Shown: in pieces, positions 7,714-16,900 of the stretch
Layout: every line of letters begins with the position of its first letter
Position numbering within the stretch: position 1 is the stretch's first letter
NCBI GenBank assembly: GCA_041576975.1
Contig: JBFGJY010000028.1
Span: 1-32,414, forward strand
Direction of reading: 5' to 3'
Origin: JBFGJY01 sp041576975
Lineage (GTDB): Bacteria; Pseudomonadota; Gammaproteobacteria; UBA4575
DNA: 32,414 nucleotides
Notes under the pieces: model-generated
Told to the model about the DNA's origin: nothing
What the model saw: the letters and a program-made list of their open reading frames with translations, nothing else
Database searches by the model: none
Translations under genes and position numbers: made by a program

Positions 7714-8529
7714 ATGAAATTTGTAGCACATATCATCTTAATTTTTTTTCTAAGTGGGTTTACCATAACACAAGCAAAGACGAATCAGTGGGGAATTGAA
7801 TTTGTGGAAGTCCCTGCAGGAAATTTTCAAATGGGCTTGAAAGATGCATGGGAGGTGGTCGATGAAATGGATGAACCTGACCCCGAGAAGTTTAACGATG
7901 AATTGCCGCTGCATACCGTAGAAATAACCAAACCTTTTCTACTTGGTAAAACAGAAATCACTCAAGCACAGTGGCTGGCCATTATGAATACCAAGCCGGG
8001 GCCTGAAAAAAACTGGGAAGCACATAATTGGGAGACTCTCCCCGTGACCGGAATTTCATGGGATAGAGCGATGCTATTTATTTCACAAATTAACAAGCTG
8101 GATGATGAGTTTGAATACCGACTGCCTACGGAAGCTGAGTGGGAATACGCTGCACGTGCCGGCAGTTCTGATTTACGTCCTGTACCGTTAGAAAAATTAA
8201 ATGAGCACGCTTGGTACATCGACAACTCAAATGATCATCTTCATCCAGTTGCCACAAAAAAACCAAATGCCTGGGGATTACATGACATGCTTGGTAATCT
8301 TTGGGAGTGGACGAGCGATTGGTACTCGCGTTCTACTTATAATAATGGCAATCGAATAAACCCTATTGGTCCAAGTAAGGGCCGATCAAAAGTGCGCAGA
8401 GGAGGATCTTTTCATTGCCCACTTTATCAAGTACGACCGGGCTATCGAGCTGCAAACCAAACAGATGTTATATATTCTGTTCTTGGAATTCGTATTGTTG
8501 CAATGCACTTGAATTTTATGAATAGCTAA
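7714..8529 (+). CDS. Exported formylglycine-generating-enzyme-like (SUMF1) protein
   Basis: A signal peptide (about residues 1-21, ending TQAKT) precedes an FGE-sulfatase/SUMF1 domain covering most of the 271 residues. Recognisable blocks are VEVPAGNFQMG, KTEITQAQW, PVTGISWDRAMLF, YRLPTEAEWEYAARAG, GLHDMLGNLWEWTSDWY, VRRGGSFHC and GYRAAN. True FGE uses two cysteines five residues apart to convert a sulfatase cysteine to formylglycine. Here C235 fits the first, but the second position is Val240, so canonical activity is unlikely. Many bacterial homologues of this fold act in other oxidations or as binding proteins. No sulfatase gene is in the window. It follows the nuclease gene by 38 bases on the same strand. 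Confidence 0.85.
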   Translation: MKFVAHIILIFFLSGFTITQAKTNQWGIEFVEVPAGNFQMGLKDAWEVVDEMDEPDPEKFNDELPLHTVEITKPFLLGKTEITQAQWLAIMNTKPGPEKNWEAHNWETLPVTGISWDRAMLFISQINKLDDEFEYRLPTEAEWEYAARAGSSDLRPVPLEKLNEHAWYIDNSNDHLHPVATKKPNAWGLHDMLGNLWEWTSDWYSRSTYNNGNRINPIGPSKGRSKVRRGGSFHCPLYQVRPGYRAANQTDVIYSVLGIRIVAMHLNFMNS

Positions 8530-8583
8530 AATAAATTTAGAAAATAATAATAAATTGCGTATGTTGTGATTATTGAGTTACTC

Positions 8584-9510
8584 ATGTGTATTTGCCTAAA
8601 ATTTTTCTGGAAATCATTAATTTTAGTTTTAATCATTTCTATTCCAAGTACTGTTTTAAGTGGTGAAGAACTTTGTGTATCACTTGTCTGCAGAGATCTT
8701 ACGTGGACAGATAAATTTAAACACTGCGGTACATTTATACATGAATGTGGAAAATACACAGAAGATTCCATCAAAAACCAATATTCGTTACAGGGATTTG
8801 CGTTTCAATATGATCCGGAAAATTCAGAAAGCTCCACGTATAAAGCTGATAGAAAAGCATTTTTAAATATTAACGATTCACAATTTGCACATCAGAAAAT
8901 TGCGCCTCCTCCAGGAATGGAGCCTAATGAATTTATAGACTTGATCCGTATGTATGCTAACTTGTATAAGGCTGAAGTGTATTGGCCCTATGGCCCTAAT
9001 TCTAATAGCGCCGCGGACTTTCCCCTTTACCGAAGTGGCGTAGATACAAATGAAATTGAAGGCGCGCTTGGCCTGCATCACTATCATCGACGAACCGTAT
9101 TTGATGAAATTGTGAGTGATGCGGTCAAACTATTCTACGAACAAGCCAATGAAAAATTGAAAGGACTCATTAATCAAATTAAAAGTGAAACGATCACGAA
9201 TGGTAATTTTAAAAATCTTAATATAGGTGATAGTAAATCGGCGGTTATTAAAGGATTGAGACAAATGCAAGCCTACTATGTCTCTACCCAAGGTAATAAA
9301 ACTTTAGGTACTAAATTAGTAGCCTCAAATGGAATGATAGACCTACGACCAGGAAATGATAAACATGTAGAAAGCCGCTTATATGCTGCTGATACATGGA
9401 ATGTTACCTACGATAGTAATGGTGAGACCTTTTGGTATCTGCAATTAGATTTTACAGATGAAAAGCTTAGCGAAGTGACTGTGAAGTCCTCAAAACTTGA
9501 GCTGCCTTAA
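8584..9510 (+). CDS. Exported hypothetical protein, about 308 aa
   Basis: I do not recognise the family. From ATG 8584 the protein begins with a signal peptide (MCICLKFFWKS, a hydrophobic stretch, then STVLSG near residue 26). GTG at 8566 is an alternative start that would only lengthen the leader, and GAG six bases before 8584 is a weak ribosome site. The mature N terminus has four Cys within about 30 residues (LC, VC, HCG, ECG), suggesting two disulfides in the periplasm. The middle is rich in aromatics, with a YWPYGPNS segment and GALGLHHYHRR. The last 120 residues look like beta strands ending WYLQLDFTDEKLSEV. It follows the FGE-like gene by 54 bases and could be co-transcribed with it. 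Confidence 0.65.
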   Translation: MCICLKFFWKSLILVLIISIPSTVLSGEELCVSLVCRDLTWTDKFKHCGTFIHECGKYTEDSIKNQYSLQGFAFQYDPENSESSTYKADRKAFLNINDSQFAHQKIAPPPGMEPNEFIDLIRMYANLYKAEVYWPYGPNSNSAADFPLYRSGVDTNEIEGALGLHHYHRRTVFDEIVSDAVKLFYEQANEKLKGLINQIKSETITNGNFKNLNIGDSKSAVIKGLRQMQAYYVSTQGNKTLGTKLVASNGMIDLRPGNDKHVESRLYAADTWNVTYDSNGETFWYLQLDFTDEKLSEVTVKSSKLELP

Positions 9511-9735
9511 TTTGAAGTTCTGCTTCGAAGTATGAATCAATAGCTTAGCTATCAATTTAAAACCTTTCTGCACATAGACCAATTATCGGTCCCTAACTGA
9601 CTGAATTCGATAATCAGAGTAAAAACTATTTAAGTGGCTTAAAAACTACGCACGAACGGTATGTGATTTTCTGGTAGCGCGTGGAGGTTAGCGTGACAAT
9701 ATCTATATATTCAAAGGAATGGGGGTACTTACATC

Positions 9736-10059
9736 ATGAAATTCCATTCAACTGTATTATTTGTCATATTATTCTTTGCTTGCTTTACTGCTTTTGCTGA
9801 TGAAGAGTATGTCTGCAATAATGGTGATGCAAAAAGAGTCATTCTTGTTACTTACGAGAGTGATCAAGAGCGGGTACCTTGTGAAGTTCAGTACGACAAA
9901 GGTGAAGGTGTGCAAACTTTGTGGAGTGCACGGTCCGAAGTTGGCTTTTGCGAAAATATGGCTAGCGAGTTTGTTGAAAAACAAGAATCATGGGGCTGGT
10001 CATGTGAAAAGGTTACGCAATCCGTATATGGAGAAGATCTAGTCTCAGACTTATATTAA
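9736..10059 (+). CDS. Small exported protein with four cysteines
   Basis: This is a 107-residue protein with a clear signal peptide cut after AFA near residue 21. The mature part of about 86 residues has four Cys (in EYVC, RVPC, GFC and GWSC), which suggests two disulfide bonds in the periplasm. It resembles small conserved proteobacterial periplasmic proteins of unknown function, but I cannot name a family. The start ATG at 9736 is preceded by GGGGG about ten bases upstream. The gene ends before a strong intrinsic terminator at 10085 and appears to be a single unit, with 225 gene-free bases upstream. Confidence 0.7.
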   Translation: MKFHSTVLFVILFFACFTAFADEEYVCNNGDAKRVILVTYESDQERVPCEVQYDKGEGVQTLWSARSEVGFCENMASEFVEKQESWGWSCEKVTQSVYGEDLVSDLY

Positions 10060-10084
10060 GCCACTTAACAAGCCCATTAGCTAA

Positions 10085-10117
10085 AAGCCCTGCATTTCTA
10101 TGCGGGGCTTTTTTTTA
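10085..10117 (+). terminator. Intrinsic terminator after the four-cysteine protein
   Basis: AGCCCTGCA pairs with TGCGGGGCT (one mismatch or wobble) around a short TTTCTA loop, followed by a run of eight or more T. The flanking A run on the left means it could also work from the other strand, but only a plus-strand gene ends here. Confidence 0.85.
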
Positions 10118-10202
10118 TTTTCTATAGTCAATTTGGTCTGACGAGTTTGATTTATTTGTTTTGGCAACACACTTCCAAGTTATTGCTTTATCATGCATAG
10201 AT

Positions 10203-10493
10203 ATGGTTTTAGATAGAAATTATATAGAGCGCTCAAAAAACGCGAAGCTGATAGTTGAGTATTGCGAAAACGTAGCTGATGAAATTGACATTGAGTTAAC
10301 AAAGGAACCGTATTGGGTGCTAGCAGCAAAAGAAGGCGCGCTAGCGGGTGATTATTGCAAACTAATTATTGAAACTACAAAGGGTTCAGTAAAGATTGAC
10401 CTTTCGCGTGAGGAAATTGAAAATTACCCAACTATTATTAGCAAGCATAAAAATGAAAACAAAATAAAAAGTAAACTCGAATCTTTAAAATAG
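10203..10493 (+). CDS. Hypothetical protein, about 96 aa
   Basis: The family is not recognised. The frame is open from 10128. TTG at 10161 would give 110 residues, but ATG at 10203 is the first standard start and begins MVLDRNYIERSKN; neither has a visible Shine-Dalgarno. The product is a soluble mixed alpha/beta protein, with Cys in IVEYCENVADEIDIEL and in GDYCKLIIETTKGSVKIDLS, and a Lys-rich C terminus. The beta-hairpin-like KLIIETTKGSVKIDL stretch could be a small domain, but no function can be assigned. It lies between a terminator and the rhomboid gene and appears to stand alone. Confidence 0.5.
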   Translation: MVLDRNYIERSKNAKLIVEYCENVADEIDIELTKEPYWVLAAKEGALAGDYCKLIIETTKGSVKIDLSREEIENYPTIISKHKNENKIKSKLESLK

Positions 10494-10559
10494 AAATAAA
10501 AGAAGTGATCAATCAAATCGAACGTATTTGAAATATAATTGATCAATAATTAACGCCAA

Positions 10560-11270
10560 ATGCTAAGTATTTCCTCAACAAGTTCATCTCCACATGATGC
10601 GTATCGTTTAAAGCATTCCTTTTTCATTGTCTTGGGTTTTACATTAGTGCTTTGGTGTATCAAGCTTGCTGGATATCTGCTTGATATTTATCTTCCAATA
10701 CTTGGTGTAAATCCTGGCCATTTTTTTGGGTTGATCGGTGTATTCAGTGCCCCTTTAATTCATGGTTCATTCGAACATCTGATTGCTAATACACCGGCAT
10801 TGCTTGTTCTTGGAACAGCACTTTTATATGGCTACCCACGTTCTTGGTGGATTGTATTACCGGTTGTTTGGTTTGGAACAGGGTTGGGTGTGTGGCTTAC
10901 GGCTCGCCCAGTGTTTCATTTTGGCGCAAGCGGACTTACGTATGGGTTTATGTTTTTCATTTTTATTGTCGGTATTCTGCGCAGGGACCGACAAGCCATT
11001 GCACTTTCCCTATTGGTGTTCTTTCTTTATGGAACCATGATATGGGGAATCTTCCCGCATCAACCAGGAGTGTCTTTTGAATCACATCTTTGGGGTGCTG
11101 CCCTGGGTGCGCTTTGTGCATTGCTGTTGCGCAAACGTGATCCTGCACCGCCTATAAAACGCTATAAGTGGGAAGATGAGGCAGATTATGTTGAAGACCC
11201 TGTGATTGGCGATGTGTGGAGTCAGTTGCCTGAAAGGGAAGACGCAGAACCTAAAGATAGAATTAAATGA
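10560..11270 (+). CDS. Rhomboid-family intramembrane serine protease
   Basis: The protein has 236 residues with about six membrane helices. The catalytic dyad is visible: Ser124 in FGASGLTYG and His176 in SHLWGAALG. The upstream HGSFEHLIANT (H68, H73, N77) provides the oxyanion-side residues typical of rhomboids. A charged cytosolic tail of about 40 residues (KRYKWEDEADYVEDP) ends the protein. Rhomboids cut membrane proteins within or near the bilayer; the substrate is unknown. The stop codon is one base from the ATG of a DCC-family protein, and ttcA overlaps that gene in turn, so rhomboid, DCC and ttcA are probably one transcript. The start ATG 10560 has no strong ribosome site. Confidence 0.9.
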   Translation: MLSISSTSSSPHDAYRLKHSFFIVLGFTLVLWCIKLAGYLLDIYLPILGVNPGHFFGLIGVFSAPLIHGSFEHLIANTPALLVLGTALLYGYPRSWWIVLPVVWFGTGLGVWLTARPVFHFGASGLTYGFMFFIFIVGILRRDRQAIALSLLVFFLYGTMIWGIFPHQPGVSFESHLWGAALGALCALLLRKRDPAPPIKRYKWEDEADYVEDPVIGDVWSQLPEREDAEPKDRIK

Positions 11271-11271
11271 T

Positions 11272-11679
11272 ATGGTCCGCGAAGAGATTTTATTGGTTTA
11301 CGATAAGGAATGTCCTGCCTGTGATAACTACTGTCGCATGGTGAGAATAAAAGAAGGCGTGGGTGAACTTAAAATTGTCAATGCGCGTGATTCTAGTTCA
11401 GTGATGGATGAAATCACCGCTAGTGGTTTGGATATTGATCAAGGCATGGTGTTAAAAATGGGAGGTCAACTCTATTATGGATCAGATGCCATCCATGCCA
11501 TCGCGCTCATAAGCAGCCGTTCTGGGATTTTTAATCGTTTAAATTATTGGTTATTTAAATCAAAAATGCTCTCTGCGGTTCTTTATCCAGTGCTGCGCTT
11601 TTTTAGAAATCTACTGCTCAAGATTTTAAGCAAAACAAAAATTAATAATTTGGGTATGGAAAACAATGAAAAATTTTAA
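11272..11679 (+). CDS. DCC-family (DUF393) thioredoxin-like protein
   Basis: This is a 135-residue DCC protein: LLVYDKECPACDNYC holds a CxxC pair (C14, C17) at the usual place directly after the first beta strand, followed by LKIVNARD and a YYGSDAIHAIALIS segment near residue 75. The family is expected to have a thioredoxin-like fold and thiol-disulfide activity. The C-terminal 50 residues (NRLNYWLFKSKMLSAVLYPVL) look amphipathic or membrane-associated. The frame is open further upstream, but ATG 11272 starts right after the rhomboid stop, and this start gives the family's normal N terminus. The 3' end overlaps ttcA by 14 bases, showing translational coupling. Confidence 0.85.
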   Translation: MVREEILLVYDKECPACDNYCRMVRIKEGVGELKIVNARDSSSVMDEITASGLDIDQGMVLKMGGQLYYGSDAIHAIALISSRSGIFNRLNYWLFKSKMLSAVLYPVLRFFRNLLLKILSKTKINNLGMENNEKF

Positions 11680-12523
11680 TACTGATCCCTTCGCTGTACC
11701 ATATAGGTCAATGCATTCCCAAAGATCCCTAAAACTTGAAAAACAACTCAGACGCCTAACCGGTAAGGCGATTAGTGATTACCACATGATCGAAGATGGA
11801 GACCGTATCATGGTCTGCCTTTCGGGTGGTAAAGATTCTTATACGCTTCTGGATATGTTACTGGAATTACAACCGGTTGCACCAATTCAGTTTGATTTGG
11901 TCGTGGTAAACCTGGATCAAAAACAACCCGAGTTTCCTGTGCATGTGTTACCAAACTATCTCGATTCACTTGGTGTGGAGTATCACATCATTGAACGTGA
12001 TACCTACAGTATTGTTAAAGAAAAGCTAGAGCCGGGTAAAACAATGTGTTCACTATGCTCAAGATTGCGTCGGGGTATTTTATATAACACCGCGCAAGAG
12101 CTTGGCACAAACAAGATTGCCTTGGGGCATCATATGGATGATCTGGTGGAAACGATGTTTTTAAATATGTTCCATGGCTCACGACTAAAGACTATGCCGC
12201 CCAAACTGATAAGTGACGATCAGCGCAATATTGTGATTCGACCCCTAGTGTATTGTCGTGAGAAAGATATTGAAAAATACGCAAAGAGACGTAAGTTCCC
12301 CATTATTCCCTGCAACCTCTGCGGCTCACAGCCCAATTTACAACGTGCGCGAATTAAACAAATGCTGGCAGAGTGGGATAAAGAAGCACCAGGTCGTGTA
12401 AGTAATATTTTCCGGTCTATGCAACATATAACCCGTAGTCACATGTTAGATACTAGCTTATTTGATTTTAATTCGATGAGCTCAGGTTCTGCTCGCCTTA
12501 ATCAAGAAACTAATGTTGTTTGA
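11666..12523 (+). CDS. ttcA: tRNA 2-thiocytidine(32) synthetase TtcA
   Basis: TtcA thiolates cytidine 32 of certain tRNAs, using ATP to activate the base and a 4Fe-4S cluster for sulfur transfer. The 285-residue protein has the PP-loop SGGKDS at 53-58 and the two diagnostic CxxC pairs, CSLC (C128, C131) and CNLC (C216, C219), plus the LGHHMDDLVET segment (about 153-163) typical of the family. Length and motif order match the gammaproteobacterial enzyme. It overlaps the DCC gene upstream and a methyltransferase-like gene downstream (TTGA overlap). The link to a thiol-disulfide protein upstream is suggestive, but a shared role in sulfur handling is only inference. Confidence 0.95.
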   Translation: MKNFNTDPFAVPYRSMHSQRSLKLEKQLRRLTGKAISDYHMIEDGDRIMVCLSGGKDSYTLLDMLLELQPVAPIQFDLVVVNLDQKQPEFPVHVLPNYLDSLGVEYHIIERDTYSIVKEKLEPGKTMCSLCSRLRRGILYNTAQELGTNKIALGHHMDDLVETMFLNMFHGSRLKTMPPKLISDDQRNIVIRPLVYCREKDIEKYAKRRKFPIIPCNLCGSQPNLQRARIKQMLAEWDKEAPGRVSNIFRSMQHITRSHMLDTSLFDFNSMSSGSARLNQETNVV

Positions 12524-13011
12524 TATTTAAAACAAAAGTTTCAAGCTTGCTCTTGATAAATCTAATCAGAAAACACTCCATAACTAGTCACATGCTCGTA
12601 ATAATGCAGCTAAGTGGCGTAGCGTTAAGTTGTTTTCCCGTGGGATTAAAAAATATGGGAAGTATATATTGGTTACTTTTGTGTGTACTTGGAACTGCAT
12701 CTGGAATTACTACACTCTTTTATAACAAAATTGGTAATTTCAGTGTGTATCCAGAGCCTAAACCACGAGCAAATTTAATTACTACTGGCCCCTATCAATA
12801 TATCCGCCACCCGATGTATGTAAGCCTTGTAGTTATGATGATCGGCATCGCACTGTATAACTTCCACTGGTTAAATGGCTTGGGTCTAGTGCTAGTTTCA
12901 CTAGCTGTAGTTAGCAAAGCATGTATTGAAGAAAAGTTACTGCAAATGCATTTCCCTAAATTTGCTGCATATCAACAGCAAACTAATCGATTTATTCCGT
13001 ATGTCTATTAA
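12520..13011 (+). CDS. ICMT/PEMT-type membrane methyltransferase-like protein
   Basis: The C-terminal half matches the isoprenylcysteine carboxyl methyltransferase/phospholipid methyltransferase type: NLITTGPYQYIRHPMYVSL near residues 86-104, a membrane span, then EEKLLQMHFPKFAAYQQQTNRFIP, which holds the usual EE and Y residues for S-adenosylmethionine binding. About four membrane helices are present. The reported start is TTG at 12520, overlapping the ttcA stop; ATG at 12592 is an alternative that removes 24 residues and leaves the catalytic region whole. The substrate is unknown; in bacteria such proteins methylate small lipids or carboxylates. It is translationally coupled to ttcA. Confidence 0.8.
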   Translation: MIFKTKVSSLLLINLIRKHSITSHMLVIMQLSGVALSCFPVGLKNMGSIYWLLLCVLGTASGITTLFYNKIGNFSVYPEPKPRANLITTGPYQYIRHPMYVSLVVMMIGIALYNFHWLNGLGLVLVSLAVVSKACIEEKLLQMHFPKFAAYQQQTNRFIPYVY

Positions 13012-13029
13012 TAACCTAATGTTTTGGGT

Positions 13030-13048
13030 TGCCATTCAAATCATGGCA
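13030..13048. repeat. 6-bp inverted repeat upstream of the HIG1-like gene
   Basis: TGCCAT (13030-13035) pairs with ATGGCA (13043-13048) across seven bases, just after the methyltransferase gene and about 40 bases before the next start codon. There is no T run, so it is more likely an operator or weak structure than a terminator. Confidence 0.25.
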
Positions 13049-13085
13049 TAATCATCTATGACAGTAGTGTGGAGGGAAAACAAAA

Positions 13086-13274
13086 ATGTTAACTATAATT
13101 ATAATTATTGCATTACTTGCAACGATTGGCGCCTTGGGTTTGGGATTATTATCAATGGGGTTTGGCGGCTCACTTGATAGTGAGTTTGGCGAACGCTTTA
13201 TGTGGATTCGCATAGGCCTTCAAGGTGTAGCCGTGTTCTTTATATTATTCGCACTTTACCTGGCCAACACTTAG
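13086..13274 (+). CDS. Small two-helix membrane protein, HIG1-like
   Basis: The protein has 62 residues with two membrane helices. The first is formed by the N terminus (MLTIIIIIALLATIGALGLGLL). A short loop with GGSLDSEFGERFMWIRIGLQG follows, then a second helix to ALYLAN. The M-x-x-R-x-x-x-Q-G pattern at the start of helix two resembles HIG1-domain proteins, which associate with respiratory complexes in mitochondria and alphaproteobacteria. Another possibility is a DUF2909-type twin-membrane protein. A strong ribosome site, GGAGGG at 13071-13076, supports the start. It stands alone between the ttcA group and a long gap. Confidence 0.65.
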   Translation: MLTIIIIIALLATIGALGLGLLSMGFGGSLDSEFGERFMWIRIGLQGVAVFFILFALYLANT

Positions 13275-13968
13275 TACAATGTACGAAATAGCACAACCGC
13301 AAACAAAACATCGATTAATCTATTAGTTGCTATATTACTTACTTGTGTAGCACATTTCCTTTTGGTTTTCTTTGCTGATCTAATTTGTTTTTTTTCTGAG
13401 ACTTGTTAACAAAAATTGCAGGTCGTGACATATCCTGTACTGTTCTCTTTGAAACCAAATGACTTTTTTCATTCATTTGATACCCCTCCTTAACTATATT
13501 AATTTTAGTGGAGACTGTGCGCCTCTAAATTCCTTTGCCTCTTTAACTTAACGCCCTAATGGGTAGAGTTACTTTCTGTCAATACTACGCAATTAAAATT
13601 CTGGCTTTGTGTTACCCATAACAAAATTGGCACTAGGCACAAAATTATTAGATTATTTGCTAAACAACTTTATTCGTTTAATCAGAATCTGATATTCAAG
13701 GTTTTATACAGGCTCAATTCAGAGCTTCTTGCTACACATTAAATAAACACATAAAAAATATGGATAATAGTGCTGGCGGACACTCTGCCATATAATTTAA
13801 ATCCCTTTGTGATTAAAGGCAGACATGCTGAATCAATGAGTTAGCTTAATTACCTGCCCCACAATGCCATAAATTTAGCTATGGAATTTCCCTTTTGTAG
13901 TAGATAGATTTATGTGTGGAACAACTAATATATAAGAATAATAACTTTACCCCGTTGGCGAAGTACTA
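13275..13968. other. 694-base gap upstream of gltB
   Basis: The only coding candidate is the 45-codon minus-strand ORF at 13339-13476, listed separately. The remaining 490 bases before gltB are AT-rich. I see no strong terminator, and no -10/-35 pair I would defend. The gltB start lacks a strong Shine-Dalgarno. The length leaves ample room for nitrogen-responsive control of the operon, but I could not identify a specific operator. Confidence 0.4.
13339..13476 (-). CDS. Small basic 45-aa ORF with a strong ribosome site
   Basis: On the minus strand AAGGAGGGG (plus 13483-13491) sits six bases ahead of ATG (plus 13474-13476), an almost ideal ribosome binding site. The frame runs 45 codons to TAA. 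The product begins MNEKSHLVSKRTVQDM, continues through RPAIFVNKSQKKNKLDQQ, and is strongly basic, with no membrane segment and no Cys. It is below the usual annotation size. The good site and consistent codon use suggest a real gene; no family is recognised. A basic small protein could bind RNA, DNA or ribosomes, but that is speculation. It points away from gltB. Confidence 0.5.
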   Translation of the reverse strand: MNEKSHLVSKRTVQDMSRPAIFVNKSQKKNKLDQQRKPKGNVLHK

Positions 13969-16900
13969 ATGCAAATAAACCAACCCCCTACAAAAGGCCT
14001 CTATGATCCTGCCTATGAGCACGACTCCTGTGGTGTGGGTTTTGTGGTCGATATTAAAGGTCGCAAATCGCATAAAATTGTCACCAATGCATTAACTATT
14101 CTCAAAAACTTGATTCATCGCGGTGCTTGTGGCTGCGAAGAGAATACTGGCGATGGCGTTGGGATCTTAACGCAGACACCACACAGTTTTTTTATGCGTG
14201 TTTGTAAAGAAATTAATATCGATTTACCCAATTTTGGATACTATGGCGCAGGCATGGTGTTCTTGCCGAATGATCCTGCACAACGAAAACAATGTCAGGA
14301 TAAATTCAACCAAGTTGTAGAAAAGGAAGGACAACAACTGCTTGGATGGCGTGATGTTCCCACTGACGATTCCCTGCTTGGTCCAACCGCAAAATCTAGT
14401 GAGCCAACCTTTAAACAAATTTTTATTGGTCGTAGCTCTAACATAAAAAATGAAACGGAATTTGAACGCAAACTTTATGTAATTAGAAAAGTCATAGAAC
14501 ATACTATTTCAAATTCAGAGCTGCCGGAGCGACATCACTTTTATATTCCGTCTCTTTCATACCGAACTTGTGTATATAAAGGGATGTTAACGGGTACGCA
14601 GTTTGAACCGATGTTCCCGGATGTTTCCGAACCCGATTTCGAATCTGCGATGGCATTGGTACATCAGCGTTTTTCAACGAATACCTTGCCTTCATGGGAT
14701 TTAGCACAGCCGTTTCGATATATCGCACATAATGGTGAGATTAACACCGTGCGTGGTAACACTAATTGGATGCATGCCCGTGAATCACTATGTGAGTCTG
14801 AATTATTTGGCGAAGATCTACAGAAGCTTTTCCCGATTGTAATTGAAGGTGGCAGTGACTCAGCTGCCTTCGATAACGTTATGGAATTTTTACACATGAG
14901 TGGTCGACCACTCGCACATGCAGTACTCATGATGATACCTGAGGCATGGAGCGGTCATGAAACCATGGATGATGCGCGTAAGGCATTTTATGAGTATCAC
15001 TCATGCTTAATGGAACCTTGGGATGGTCCTGCATCCATCGCGTTTACAGATGGTGAAGTAATTGGTGCAGTGCTCGATCGTAACGGATTGCGCCCATCAC
15101 GTTATTACGTCACTAAAGACGACATGGTTGTCATGGCATCTGAAGTGGGCGTATTAGAGATTCCACCAGAAAATGTATTAATTAAAGAACGTTTGCATCC
15201 GGGACGTATCTTTATGGTGGATACCAGGCAAGGACGCATCATTGATGATAAAGAAATTAAAAAAGAGTTCGTGGAACAACACCCATATACGGATTGGTTA
15301 AAACAAAATTTATTACCCCTTGAGAATTTACCCAATCCAAAACAAATTCATGGCTCTGATTACGACACTCTATTACAACGCCAACAGGCATTTGGATACA
15401 CCCACGAAGATCTAAGAATACTCATGGCCCCAATGGCGGCTAATGGCTTGGAACCACTTGGCTCCATGGGCACCGACACAGCTCTCGCGGTATTGTCGAA
15501 TCGTTCACGTTTGTTATATGACTACTTTAAGCAGTTATTTGCACAAGTTACGAATCCACCATTGGATGGTATTCGCGAAGAATTAGTAACCCAAGTATCC
15601 ATTCACATTGGACCAGAAAAGAATCTGCTGAACCCTACACCGCAAAGTTGCCGGCAAATTAAAATCCAGTCCCCGGTGCTAAGCAATGAAGAGTTAGCGC
15701 GCATTCGCGATGTTAACCTCGCTGGTTTTAAAACCAAGACGATACCTATTTTGTATCCAGTAGCTGAAGACGGACCTGGTTTAGACAAGGCCTTAAAAGA
15801 AGTATTCGCACAAGTTGATACTGCGATCGATGATGGTTACACCAACATCATCCTTTCTGACCGTGGTATTAATCAAGAGTTAGCTTCAATTCCTGCTTTG
15901 CTTGCCACTGCGGGGGTTCACCATCACCTGGTGCGTAATGGTACGCGTACAAAAGTTGGCTTAATCCTTGAATCTGGTGAGCCACGTGAAGTACATCATT
16001 TTGCTGTGCTGATTGGTTATGGGATTGGAGCTGTAAACCCTTATCTTGCCTTTGAGTCCTTGGGAGACATGATCGGTAGAGGATACTTGCCTGAGATAAA
16101 CCATGAAACGGCGGTTAAAAACTTTATCAAGGCTGTAAATAAGGGCCTGATTAAAACAATGTCAAAAATGGGTATCTCCACCGTGCAATCTTATCGAGGT
16201 GCGCAAATCTTTGAGGCAATCGGCCTGAATAAAGAGTTTGTTGATAAATATTTTACTTGGACGGCTTCGCGTATTGGCGGTATTGGCTTACATGAAGTTG
16301 CAAGAGAAGTAAGCATCCGTCATCACAATGCCTTCCCGGAGCGTCCTGCTAAAAGACCTGATTTGGAATGGGGTGGCGAATATCAGTGGCGTCGCGATGG
16401 TGAATACCACTTATTTAATCCTGAAACTGTATTTAAATTACAACATTCAACTCGAACTGGTCAGTACAATATTTTCAAGGAATACACGGACAAGGTTAAT
16501 GACCAAAATGAAAATCTTGCTACCTTACGTGGACTATTTAAATTTAAAAAAGCCAAAGAACCGATTCCAATCGAGGAGGTCGAGCCGATTGAAAACATAA
16601 TGAAGCGTTTTTCAACCGGCGCGATGTCTTATGGTTCAATCAGCAAAGAGGCTCATGAAACTTTAGCGATCGCAATGAACCGCATCGGTGGCCGATCTAA
16701 TACCGGTGAGGGTGGTGAAGATCCCGATCGATACATAGCAGATGAAAACGGTGATCTAAGAAGAAGCGCGATAAAACAAGTGGCTTCTGGGCGCTTCGGT
16801 GTAACTAGTGAATACTTGGTTAATGCCGATGACTTGCAAATAAAAATGGCGCAGGGCGCCAAGCCAGGTGAAGGTGGACAATTGCCAGGTACCAAGGTCT

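Noticed and set aside
14224..14502. Open frames on the opposite strand inside gltB, here and elsewhere in that gene
   Set aside because: Shadows of a certain gene; products are unrelated to any family and have no ribosome sites.
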